Assembly: GCF_000024005.1 (NCBI RefSeq)
Contig: NC_013132.1
Location: 1,854,001 to 1,918,000, forward strand
DNA length: 64,000 bases
From: Chitinophaga pinensis DSM 2588
GTDB taxonomy: Bacteria > Bacteroidota > Bacteroidia > Chitinophagales > Chitinophagaceae
Direction: 5' to 3'
Part shown: one piece after another, positions 27,490-34,973 of the stretch
How the letters are laid out: each line of letters starts with the position of its first letter
Position numbering within the stretch: position 1 is the first letter of the stretch
Notes under the pieces: generated by a model
What the model was told of the DNA's origin: nothing
What the model saw: the letters and a program-made list of their open reading frames with translations, nothing else
Database searches by the model: none
Translations under genes and position numbers: made by a program

Positions 27490-27665
27490 TGCCTTTTAAT
27501 GCACAATAAAGCGCATAGATTCCCCTGCCGCAGCAATGCGGCAAAGCAAAAACCGGTTACCCTAAAAAAAACAGATGAGAAAAGCGCTAAGCTGGCAGAT
27601 CGTTTACAAATAATCAGCCGCTTCGGGGGCGGCGTCTCATAGTCAGGAACGAGTGGTAAGCGTCA
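27490..27665. other. Structured intergenic stretch, no gene seen
   Basis: Contains a TGCCGCA/TGCGGCA hairpin with a GCAA (GNRA) loop at 27526-27543 and a second GC-rich hairpin (gccgc...gcggc) around 27617-27634. No open frame is supported. Possibly a small RNA or 3' region of the MarR transcript. Confidence 0.35.
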
Positions 27666-27669
27666 ATGA

Positions 27670-28104
27670 TCAGGGAATGTTTTGATAGATAGCGTCCAGT
27701 ATCCTGGTCAATTCAGTATAATCATGTTCTGTTAATCCGGACCATCCTGTTTTACGCATGTCTAATACCAGCGGACGAACATCCTTATATTTCTCAGTGC
27801 CTTTGTTGGTCAGCTGTAAATACACTTTCCTGCGATCCTGCGGAGATCCCTCTCTGACTACCAGTTCTTTTTTCACCAGCAGTTCAATGATACGGGATAC
27901 CGTCGTAATATCTTTTGAGGTCAGTTTGGCAAGCTCATTGTGCGTGATCTTCTTATGCTTGTACAGGTTTTCAATCAGAAGCCACTGGTCAACGGTAATA
28001 TCTTTTTTATTGGCGTCAAAGGTTTTCTGCCAGTAATTACGTATCCGTTTGAGGGTGGCATCCAGCTTAAAAAAAGACGGATTGCTTACAAAAGTATCAG
28101 TCAT
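27670..28104 (-). CDS. MarR-family transcriptional regulator
   Basis: A 144-residue winged-helix protein. Helices of the DNA-binding region are KKITHNELAKLTSKDITTVSRIIELLVKKELVVRE, and the wing follows with SPQDRRKVYLQLT. It is divergent from the branched-chain 2-oxoacid dehydrogenase gene with 70 bp between the starts, and an inverted repeat in that gap is a likely operator. The effector is unknown. Confidence 0.9.
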   Translation of the reverse strand: MTDTFVSNPSFFKLDATLKRIRNYWQKTFDANKKDITVDQWLLIENLYKHKKITHNELAKLTSKDITTVSRIIELLVKKELVVREGSPQDRRKVYLQLTNKGTEKYKDVRPLVLDMRKTGWSGLTEHDYTELTRILDAIYQNIP

Positions 28105-28126
28105 ATTCGTTAATTTGCAGTAGCAA

Positions 28127-28144
28127 TAGTTGTATTAGCAACTA
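28127..28144. promoter_or_regulatory. Candidate MarR operator
   Basis: TAGTTG-TATTAG-CAACTA is a perfect 6+6 bp palindrome. TAGCAA also occurs as a direct repeat overlapping it (28121 and 28136). It is centred between the divergent MarR and E1 genes. Confidence 0.5.
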
Positions 28145-28174
28145 ATTTAGTTTAACATCCAAAACAATCCTTAC

Positions 28175-30304
28175 GTGTTTAAAGATAGTACAAGTGTACC
28201 AACTTTTAAAGCTGCTGTTCCCGGTAAGGAGCGGTCTTCCGGCAAACAGGTAACACTATTGAAAGCATACCGCTTCATGCAGCAGGCAGCCCATATGGCG
28301 GCTATCTATGAAGCGAACCGCAATATCTGCAAATATGTACATTCCACTTCCCGCGGGCATGAGGCGATTCAGATCGCTACTGGTATGCAATTGCAGCCAT
28401 GGGATTATGCCAGTCCTTATTACCGGGACGACAGTATGTTGCTGGCCATGGGATTCACGCCTTATGAGCTGATGCTACAGCTGCTGGCAAAACGGGATGA
28501 TCCGGCATCTGCAGGTCGTTCTTATTATTCGCACCCCAGCAGTCTGGACCCGGACAAGCCTGTTATTCCACATCAGAGCAGTGCTACGGGTATGCAGGTC
28601 ATTCCGGCAACAGGCATGGCGCAGGGTATCCGGTACCTGGAAAAAACAGGTTCGCCGCTGCTGAAGACAGGTCCGAAAGGAGAATTACCAGTTGTACTTT
28701 GTTCGCTGGGAGATGGCAGCGTAACGGAAGGAGAAGTCAGCGAAGCATGGCAAAGCGCTGTGTTATGGGAGTTGCCTGTCATCTACCTTGTACAGGACAA
28801 TGAATGGGGGATTTCCGCCAGTTCGGAAGAAACCCGTGTCATGGATGCCTACGAATATGCAGCCGGTTTTAAAGGCATGGAACGCATGCGTGTCGATGGC
28901 AGCAACTTCGAAGAATGCTACCATGCAATAGGCGCTGCTATCAGCTATGTAAGACAAGAGCGCAAACCCATGCTGGTACACGCCTGTGTCCCTTTATTAG
29001 GTCACCATACCTCCGGTGTGCGTAAAGAATGGTACCGCACAGACGATGACCTGGCATTACATGCAGAAAAAGACCCCTTGCCATTGCTGCGCCAGCGACT
29101 GCTGGAGATAGGAGTGGAGGAAAAAGATCTTTTGGCGATAGAGTCAGACACCCCCAAATATATCAGTCTCGAATTTGACAGGGCAACAGAGGCTTTCGAG
29201 CCAACCGCTGATACTGTAGCAGATCACGTTTTTGCCCCGGCAGCAGTAACCTTTGAAAAAGGAGAGAGACTACCCGCCAACGGTAACAAAGTAATGATGG
29301 TGGATGCTGCGCTGCACGCAGTAGAAGAAATTTTACAACAATATCCTGAAGCCGTATTTTTCGGTCAGGACGTAGGTCGCCGTCTCGGTGGCGTATTCCG
29401 CGAAGCAGCTACATTGGCTGAGAAATTCGGCGATAACAGGGTATACAATACCGCCATCCAGGAAGCCTATATCGTTGGTTCGACCGCCGGCCTTTCAGCT
29501 GTAGGTGTCAAACCTATAGTAGAGATCCAGTTTGCTGACTATCTGTACCCAGGTTTCAATCAGCTGGTCACAGAAATCTCCAAATCCTGTTACCTGAGCA
29601 ATGGAAAGTTCCCCGTGCAGACACTCGTACGTGTGCCTATCGGCGCCTACGGTGGAGGAGGACCTTACCATTCCGGTAGCGTGGAATCTACCTTACTGAC
29701 TATCAAAGGCATCAAAGTCGTATATCCGTCTAATGCTGCCGATATGAAAGGTCTCATGAAAGCAGCCTTCCTGGATCCCAATCCGGTTGTCATGCTGGAA
29801 CACAAAGGACTGTACTGGAGTAAAGTCCCCGGCACGCAGGGCGCTATCACCATCGAACCGGACACCGATTATGTTATCCCATTGGGTAAAGGAAGAGTCG
29901 TACAGCAAGCCCATCCCCGCGACGTCAAAAAAGGCGATACCATCTGTATCATCACCTACGGAATGGGCGTATACTGGGCACAGGCTGCCGCTACACAATT
30001 CCCCGGACAGGTAGAGATCATCGATCTGCGCACACTCTTCCCATTAGATGAAGAACTGGTGTACAGCACGGTGCAAAAGCATGGAAAATGCCTGATCCTG
30101 ACAGAAGAACAACTCAACAATTCCTTTGCACAGGCATTGGCCGGACGTGTACAACGTGTTTGTTTCAAGTCGCTCGATGCACCGGTATTTACCCTTGGCG
30201 CCCTCGACCTGCCTGCCATTCCGATTAATACCATCCTTGAAAATGCGATGTTACCGAATCCTGAAAAGGTGGCGGCTGCAATTAAGGAGTTATTGTCTTA
30301 TTAA
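28175..30304 (+). CDS. Branched-chain 2-oxoacid dehydrogenase E1, alpha-beta fusion
   Basis: A 709-residue single-chain E1 that decarboxylates a 2-oxoacid with thiamine diphosphate. The alpha part has the ThDP motif GDGSVTEGE...NE (179-210) and the STSRGHEA segment; the beta part (from about 365) has FGQDVGRRLGGVFR, IQEAYIVGSTAGLS and the HSGSVES segment. The start is a GTG. Elsewhere E1 alpha and beta are separate genes. E2 and E3 genes are absent from the window. The MarR neighbour suggests regulation by a metabolite. Confidence 0.9.
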   Translation: MFKDSTSVPTFKAAVPGKERSSGKQVTLLKAYRFMQQAAHMAAIYEANRNICKYVHSTSRGHEAIQIATGMQLQPWDYASPYYRDDSMLLAMGFTPYELMLQLLAKRDDPASAGRSYYSHPSSLDPDKPVIPHQSSATGMQVIPATGMAQGIRYLEKTGSPLLKTGPKGELPVVLCSLGDGSVTEGEVSEAWQSAVLWELPVIYLVQDNEWGISASSEETRVMDAYEYAAGFKGMERMRVDGSNFEECYHAIGAAISYVRQERKPMLVHACVPLLGHHTSGVRKEWYRTDDDLALHAEKDPLPLLRQRLLEIGVEEKDLLAIESDTPKYISLEFDRATEAFEPTADTVADHVFAPAAVTFEKGERLPANGNKVMMVDAALHAVEEILQQYPEAVFFGQDVGRRLGGVFREAATLAEKFGDNRVYNTAIQEAYIVGSTAGLSAVGVKPIVEIQFADYLYPGFNQLVTEISKSCYLSNGKFPVQTLVRVPIGAYGGGGPYHSGSVESTLLTIKGIKVVYPSNAADMKGLMKAAFLDPNPVVMLEHKGLYWSKVPGTQGAITIEPDTDYVIPLGKGRVVQQAHPRDVKKGDTICIITYGMGVYWAQAAATQFPGQVEIIDLRTLFPLDEELVYSTVQKHGKCLILTEEQLNNSFAQALAGRVQRVCFKSLDAPVFTLGALDLPAIPINTILENAMLPNPEKVAAAIKELLSY

Positions 30305-30320
30305 ATATTATAAAGTTTTC

Positions 30321-30351
30321 TTTGGTTTTTTGAAATTGTCCATTATCTTTG
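30321..30351 (+). promoter_or_regulatory. Bacteroidota-type promoter for the tRNA
   Basis: TTTG at 30321-30324, exactly 19 bp, TATCTTTG at 30344-30351, about 35 bp before the tRNA. Confidence 0.75.
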
Positions 30352-30385
30352 CACTCCCGTTTTGAGATAAGACAACGGAAAAAAC

Positions 30386-30459
30386 GGCGAGGTAGCTCAG
30401 GCGGTTAGAGCGCAGGATTCATAACCCTGAGGTCAAGGGTTCAACTCCCTTTCTCGCTA
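30386..30459 (+). tRNA. tRNA with CAU anticodon, probably elongator tRNA-Met
   Basis: 74 nt cloverleaf: acceptor GGCGAGG paired to TCTCGCT (G-U at both ends), D stem GCTC, anticodon loop TTCATAA, T stem AAGGG/CCCTT with loop TTCAACT, discriminator A. The anticodon stem has an A-C mismatch next to the loop. CCA is not encoded. A CAU anticodon also fits tRNA-Ile2 if lysidine-modified; sequence resembles elongator Met. Confidence 0.92.
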
Positions 30460-30468
30460 CAAGGATTA

Positions 30469-30501
30469 AAAAAGGCTTTCAGTATTGCTGGAAGCCTTTT
30501 T
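30469..30501 (+). terminator. tRNA terminator
   Basis: 14 bp stem aaaaaggctttcag / ctggaagccttttt with a 5 nt loop, 10 bp after the tRNA. Nearly the same stem sequence recurs at 45856-45892. Confidence 0.85.
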
Positions 30502-30529
30502 GTTGCGCTGAAATTAATCCGCTACATAG

Positions 30530-30868
30530 CTAATAAGGCAGCTGTATTGGCGACAACAACCAGGAGATGCCATCTTCCCTTTGTTTAACATGCCAGATAG
30601 TAAGTCCCTTTGTCAACTCTTCTGTCAACATGTTATGGAGCAAAAAAGGAGGGGTCCACATGAGTTCTATTTTCCCATCTCCATCCCAACCCGCATCCAA
30701 AAATATCTCCTTTGCGATATTGACATACTCCTCCGCATTTTCCAAACACTCTTCCGGACTAATAGTGAAGTTCAGATTATCTATCCACTCGTACGCATTC
30801 ACGTGAAAAGTTCTCAATGTCTCTGGTGGGTAATTGATTATTTTAGTTTTATCTCTTTGGCTATTCAT
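30530..30868 (-). CDS. Unknown small protein, paralogue A of a tandem pair
   Basis: A 112-residue soluble protein with no signal peptide. It is clearly homologous to the gene directly upstream: both share PPETLRTF, WIDNLNFTI, PEECLENAEEY and the block FLDAGWDGDG, then IELMWTPPF and TIWHVKQ. The GWDGDG and PPF segments are the most conserved. I recognise no domain. Small tandem-duplicated proteins of this size are often immunity proteins, but no toxin gene lies here, so that is a guess. Confidence 0.7.
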   Translation of the reverse strand: MNSQRDKTKIINYPPETLRTFHVNAYEWIDNLNFTISPEECLENAEEYVNIAKEIFLDAGWDGDGKIELMWTPPFLLHNMLTEELTKGLTIWHVKQREDGISWLLSPIQLPY

Positions 30869-30892
30869 ATAATTTGCTTTCGTCTTTTCTAA

Positions 30893-31267
30893 TTATTCAT
30901 CAACGGAAACATGATTCCGGACCAGCGTGAACTGGGCAATTTTATTAGGAGATAAAAGCCAGGATACACCATCTTCTAATTGCTTGACATGCCATATAGT
31001 AACGCCAAGGGTAAGCTCCGCCGTTGGGCTACTCCGCAACATAAAAGGAGGTATCCACATCAATTCTATCGCTCCGTCGCCATCCCATCCTGCATCCAGA
31101 AACATCTCTTTTGCTATACGGATATATTCCTCCGCATTTTTCAAACACTCTTCTGGATGAATAGTGAAATTCAGGTTGTCTATCCATTGATAAGCTTCCA
31201 CAGTAAAAGTTCTTAAAGTCTCTGGTGGATAGGTTATTATTTTGCTTTTATCTCTTTGGGTATCCAT
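30893..31267 (-). CDS. Unknown small protein, paralogue B of a tandem pair
   Basis: A 124-residue paralogue of the next gene, from which it is separated by 24 bp; both would be made from one transcript. It shares roughly two-thirds of its residues with paralogue A over about 105 positions, and differs mainly after residue 85 and in a longer C-terminus (FTLVRNHVSVDE). It has no signal peptide and no known domain. Confidence 0.7.
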   Translation of the reverse strand: MDTQRDKSKIITYPPETLRTFTVEAYQWIDNLNFTIHPEECLKNAEEYIRIAKEMFLDAGWDGDGAIELMWIPPFMLRSSPTAELTLGVTIWHVKQLEDGVSWLLSPNKIAQFTLVRNHVSVDE

Positions 31268-31523
31268 ATATTTTCCTTTCTTCTGTCTTGTTTGATGGGT
31301 TTTAACGAATGTAATGTCAGGTAATAAGGAAGCTTAAAGATAGTAAATGTTAGATAATCCGTCGCTTCTCGGTACATGTCAATCGTCTTTATGAATAGTG
31401 CCGACTTTTTATATTAATGTATATTTGATCTTCTAATTAGATTACTATCATCTTTTATTAAGACCTGTTAGTAAGCCTCATTTGCACCTGATGCATTTTC
31501 ATCATAAGAGAAACAATATCGCT

Positions 31524-31874
31524 ATGCAAGTTGATTTAGAAGATTACAATGTACGTTCGAAGATTTTTCTAGGTAATAACCTGATCGTCATTTTTCAGCA
31601 CAGGCATGACATTGCTGAGCGACGTGTTTTGGAGCTCAAGGAAGTAGTCGGTTTTATCGATCATGGGGCTAACGATAATCTGGTATCGCTGCGGATAGAT
31701 GATGGAAGTTCCTATGCCTTTGATCTTTCGCTGAGATTAAGCCGTGATGAAATAAAAGACTTTGAAGAGGCGCTACTTTTTATTGCAGGTGCTGGCGGAC
31801 GTTTTGGTTTTAGAGCTTGCGCAAAGAATATTCTTTTCCGGGACTGGACGGAGGATGACGTCTGGTTAAAATAG
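31524..31874 (+). CDS. Unknown small protein
   Basis: About 116 residues from MQVDLEDYNVRSKIFLGN; an in-frame ATG at 31482 is an alternative that adds a His-rich leader. The centre (HRHDIAERRVLELKEVVGFIDHG, then SLRIDDGSSYAFDLSLRL) looks like an alpha/beta soluble domain. No signal peptide, no known family. The gap upstream (31268-31523) holds nothing I can identify. Confidence 0.55.
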   Translation: MQVDLEDYNVRSKIFLGNNLIVIFQHRHDIAERRVLELKEVVGFIDHGANDNLVSLRIDDGSSYAFDLSLRLSRDEIKDFEEALLFIAGAGGRFGFRACAKNILFRDWTEDDVWLK

Positions 31875-31921
31875 CACCAGAGTGCCCAGTCTGCTGTTAA
31901 CCCTATCTCGTATTCTCCGAT

Positions 31922-31937
31922 ATTGATAAATATCAAT
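31922..31937. repeat. Short palindrome ATTGATA-AA-TATCAAT
   Basis: Perfect 7+7 bp palindrome with a 2 bp centre, in the gap before the outer-membrane protein gene. A regulator site is possible. Confidence 0.4.
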
Positions 31938-31951
31938 GACTCCCACACCTG

Positions 31952-32009
31952 CTGTAGATAGTTTTGTCTCATTCCATACAGGACATTGACAAAACAAAAC
32001 TATCAACAG
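31952..32009 (+). promoter_or_regulatory. Long inverted repeat ending at a start codon
   Basis: 16 bp arms with one mismatch (31952-31967 and 31994-32009, core GATAGTTTTGT) and a 26 nt loop. The right arm ends one base before the ATG at 32011, so the ribosome entry site would be paired in the mRNA. Confidence 0.7.
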
Positions 32010-32010
32010 T

Positions 32011-32961
32011 ATGAAACTAACTAATCGAACATCAATACAGGATGCACCACCTGCTATCCTTTTTGCAATTATAATGTTACTATCCGCATTTCTACCTGTA
32101 ACCGGTTTCAGCCAGGGATACATCGAAGGCGTTAACATCAGTTATGAACACATGCCGATGAAGATCGAAACGCCGCATGGCGATCAGAAATTCACCGGAA
32201 GCAATTTTAAAGTAGCGACTACAGTCCCTATTTTTCTCACCCCCAACAAGTCTAAATACCTGCTGGTGGGTGGGAACCTGGAAGCCTTCAATTTTTCAGG
32301 CACACATCCCGATTTTGAAGTCAAAAGAGTGTATAGTATTTCTCCCACATTAGGCTATAGTACAATGGTTACCAGGAGTTTTAACCTCACGTTCCTGTTG
32401 ACGCCAACGATGAACAGTGATTATAAAGACGTAAAGGGCGCCGATGTTAACTTTGGTGCTGTGGTAAGAGGAAGCTGGAAAGTAAGCGATAACCTGACCT
32501 GGAGGGGCATTCTTGGCTACCGTAGGCAGTTCTATGGGCCACAGTATGTCGTATTGGTTGGAATGGACTGGAAAGTCAATGATAAGTGGCGGATATTTGG
32601 TGATCTTCCCCATAGTACAACGGTGAGTTACGCGGTGAATGAAAAGGTAAATACCGGTTTTAATTTGTTCGTGCAGCAGTCGACATACCGTCTGAAAAAC
32701 CAGCAGCGCTACTTCGAATACAATACAGTGAACCCTGGCTTCTTCGCTGAATATTACGTATCTCCTAAATGGGCAGTTCGCGCTACGGCAGCCTATACCC
32801 TTATCCGGAACATGGAAATCTATAACAAAAATGATAAAGCAGATGGTTTTATCGATTTCTACGAAATGGGTGACCGGAAAGATCCGATCAATCCGGAAGT
32901 AGCCAGTGGTCTTTCTTTTAAAATAGGATTGAGTTATAGAATTGTTCCCGGTAGAAGATAG
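32011..32961 (+). CDS. DUF6268-like outer-membrane beta-barrel protein
   Basis: 316 residues with a signal peptide (hydrophobic 15-33, ending GFSQG) and a body of alternating strands ending in an aromatic-rich C-terminus (SFKIGLSYRIVPG), as in outer-membrane barrels. Repeating aromatic segments (GYIEGVNISYEH, RGSWKVSDNLTW, GFFAEYYVSPKW) fit strand hairpins. I place it in DUF6268. It precedes a membrane-anchored FAH enzyme by 23 bp, so the two may be cotranscribed. Confidence 0.7.
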   Translation: MKLTNRTSIQDAPPAILFAIIMLLSAFLPVTGFSQGYIEGVNISYEHMPMKIETPHGDQKFTGSNFKVATTVPIFLTPNKSKYLLVGGNLEAFNFSGTHPDFEVKRVYSISPTLGYSTMVTRSFNLTFLLTPTMNSDYKDVKGADVNFGAVVRGSWKVSDNLTWRGILGYRRQFYGPQYVVLVGMDWKVNDKWRIFGDLPHSTTVSYAVNEKVNTGFNLFVQQSTYRLKNQQRYFEYNTVNPGFFAEYYVSPKWAVRATAAYTLIRNMEIYNKNDKADGFIDFYEMGDRKDPINPEVASGLSFKIGLSYRIVPGRR

Positions 32962-32984
32962 TATTCATTCATAAAATCACTGGC

Positions 32985-34214
32985 ATGACTAGAATAATCA
33001 TTGGTTTGGCAATTGGCTGTATTTTGACATTATTGGATATTTATCCTGTTTATTCCCGCTTACTACCAACTTTGGAACCCATAAAAAGAGTCCGGTATGT
33101 GACTGAGCATTTCATTGATACGATCGCTCAGATAGGTAGCAGCAGAAAGCATTCTCTGATAATAAAATCACCGGAAGATGCCCTTACCATCAGTCGGTTT
33201 TATCAGGATGGACAGGTGCATACGCTTGCTGTGCTGGAGGATGATGGGGAAAGTGTAACAGGGGTGGATCTTAGTGTCGCATTAAAACGATATGACGATC
33301 ATTCATTTGATGTGATAAGAAATATGAAATTTGACGAGATCGTACAACTTATTCAAACCTCTTCAGAAAGACATGTCGTAAAATATGAAGAGCTGCTACC
33401 TAGTGTAGCTGGAGATAAACACTTAGCTATCGGGATCAATTATGCGGAACATGGAAAGGAAACTGGTCAGGTAAGACCTTTTATGTTTCCCAAGTATGTA
33501 GACACGGATCCGGCGATCCATCAGTTAAACTATACCAGCGGCTGGCTCCTGGATCATGAGGTGGAACTCGGTATTGTGTTTCCGTCAGATGTTTGTGCTG
33601 TTGCAGACCTCGACCACACACTGATCGGATTTTTAGTAGTGAATGACTTCACTGACAGAGCCACACTTATGCGGAAAATGGATAGCAAAAACGTAACCGG
33701 AGGGAAAGGCTTCCCGGATGCTAAAAGTAAAAAAGGATTTTTGCCGACGGGTCCTTACATGGTTATTCCCAGAGACTGGCGGGCATTCGTACAGGAATTG
33801 AGACTGCAACTTTCTGTGAATGGTAACCTACGGCAGGATGGTGCGGCTAAAGATATGGTTTGGAACATCGATAGGATCATTGAGCATTCATTGGCGGTAA
33901 GAAGAGAGAAGAAAAGTTTTTATCAGGATAAAATGGTCAGCTTGTTCGACGGTGATTGTATTCCTGCTAATAGTATTATCATCACCGGAACGCCTTCCGG
34001 CGTTGTCTTTAACGCTCCTGCAAAGGGCTTCATTTTTGGCACTGTTACAAAATATATATTCACGGGTGGATTTTTTACGGCTAAAATGCACCCATACATT
34101 TTGCGGCAGTACCTGAAAAAAGAAATGACAAATCCCCGTTATCTCAAACCAGGAGACCAGGTGCAAAGTTCAATTAGTTTTTTAGGATCAATAAAGACAA
34201 GTGTGAAAGAGTGA
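32985..34214 (+). CDS. Membrane-anchored FAH family hydrolase
   Basis: 409 residues, twice the length of the usual short FAH enzyme. An N-terminal TM or uncleaved signal (2-20, IIIGLAIGCILTLLDIYPVY) precedes the catalytic domain. Metal-ligand segments are visible: IGINYAEHGKE, WLLDHEVELGIVF (two acidic residues) and VVNDFTDR, and the FAH hallmark NSIIITGTPSGVVF near the end. An insertion separates the hallmark from the last strand. The substrate is unknown. Exporting an FAH enzyme is unusual. Confidence 0.75.
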   Translation: MTRIIIGLAIGCILTLLDIYPVYSRLLPTLEPIKRVRYVTEHFIDTIAQIGSSRKHSLIIKSPEDALTISRFYQDGQVHTLAVLEDDGESVTGVDLSVALKRYDDHSFDVIRNMKFDEIVQLIQTSSERHVVKYEELLPSVAGDKHLAIGINYAEHGKETGQVRPFMFPKYVDTDPAIHQLNYTSGWLLDHEVELGIVFPSDVCAVADLDHTLIGFLVVNDFTDRATLMRKMDSKNVTGGKGFPDAKSKKGFLPTGPYMVIPRDWRAFVQELRLQLSVNGNLRQDGAAKDMVWNIDRIIEHSLAVRREKKSFYQDKMVSLFDGDCIPANSIIITGTPSGVVFNAPAKGFIFGTVTKYIFTGGFFTAKMHPYILRQYLKKEMTNPRYLKPGDQVQSSISFLGSIKTSVKE

Positions 34215-34225
34215 TGGCCGATCAG

Positions 34226-34279
34226 TAAATATCAATGTGTTGAGTAGCTTTGCAAGGCTATCCAACACATTGATATTTA
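34226..34279. terminator. Long perfect inverted repeat after the FAH gene
   Basis: Perfect 17 bp arms (34226-34242 and 34263-34279) with a 20 nt loop and partial inner pairing. No strong T run follows. Functions as terminator or as a mobile-element relic; the strand is uncertain. Confidence 0.6.
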
Positions 34280-34382
34280 TAGTTTGTTGCATTTTTAAGT
34301 TATATTACAAAGCGCTTTTAGACACTCCTGGGTTGAAATTCCTTCTGTTTAACTGAACCGTTTACGAAAACACAGCAGTCAT

Positions 34383-34967
34383 ATGATAGATCCTCAATCG
34401 CTCATACACATAGAAGCATTTATAAGAAAAATAGTGCAGCCTGATCCGGAGGAATGGAATGCTTTCGCGCAAATTGTGGAACTTAAAACATTAAAAAAGA
34501 AAGAGCTGTTGCTACGAGAAGGCCAGATTTGTAATTTCATCGCCTTTGTGAATACGGGTGTTTTAAGGGAATATTCCTATCAGCATGAAAAAGAAGTAAC
34601 TGCCGACTTTGTATGCGAAAACCAATTTACCAGCGATTACCAGAGTTTTATATTACGGGTTCCTTCTAAACAAAACCTGGAGGCACTGACAGATCTTGAA
34701 CTCCTGATCCTGAGAAAGGAAGATATTAATGACCTATATGATAAATACAAGATTTGGGAACGTTTCGGAAGATTGATCATTGAAAGAGTATTTTGTAGCG
34801 CAGAAGAGAAAAGAAAAAAGATTATCGCAACCTCTCATGAAGAACAATATCGTGACTTTATAAACACCTATCCGCAAATCATTCAACAGGTGCCACAATA
34901 TTATATCGCATCCTATCTGGGACTAACCCCCGAGCATCTTAGTCGCTTAAGAAAGAAGAAAGGATGA
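34383..34967 (+). CDS. Crp/Fnr-type regulator with cyclic-nucleotide-binding fold
   Basis: A 194-residue protein with an N-terminal cNMP-type beta-roll (LLREGQICNFIAFVNTGVLREYSY, VCENQFTSDYQSFILRVPS) and a C-terminal half that ends in a helix-turn-helix-like segment (IASYLGLTPEHLSRLRKKK). This is the common short Bacteroidota Crp-family protein. The residues that bind cAMP in E. coli Crp are not conserved, so the ligand is probably different. It lies next to no obvious target. Confidence 0.82.
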   Translation: MIDPQSLIHIEAFIRKIVQPDPEEWNAFAQIVELKTLKKKELLLREGQICNFIAFVNTGVLREYSYQHEKEVTADFVCENQFTSDYQSFILRVPSKQNLEALTDLELLILRKEDINDLYDKYKIWERFGRLIIERVFCSAEEKRKKIIATSHEEQYRDFINTYPQIIQQVPQYYIASYLGLTPEHLSRLRKKKG

Positions 34968-34973
34968 CATACA

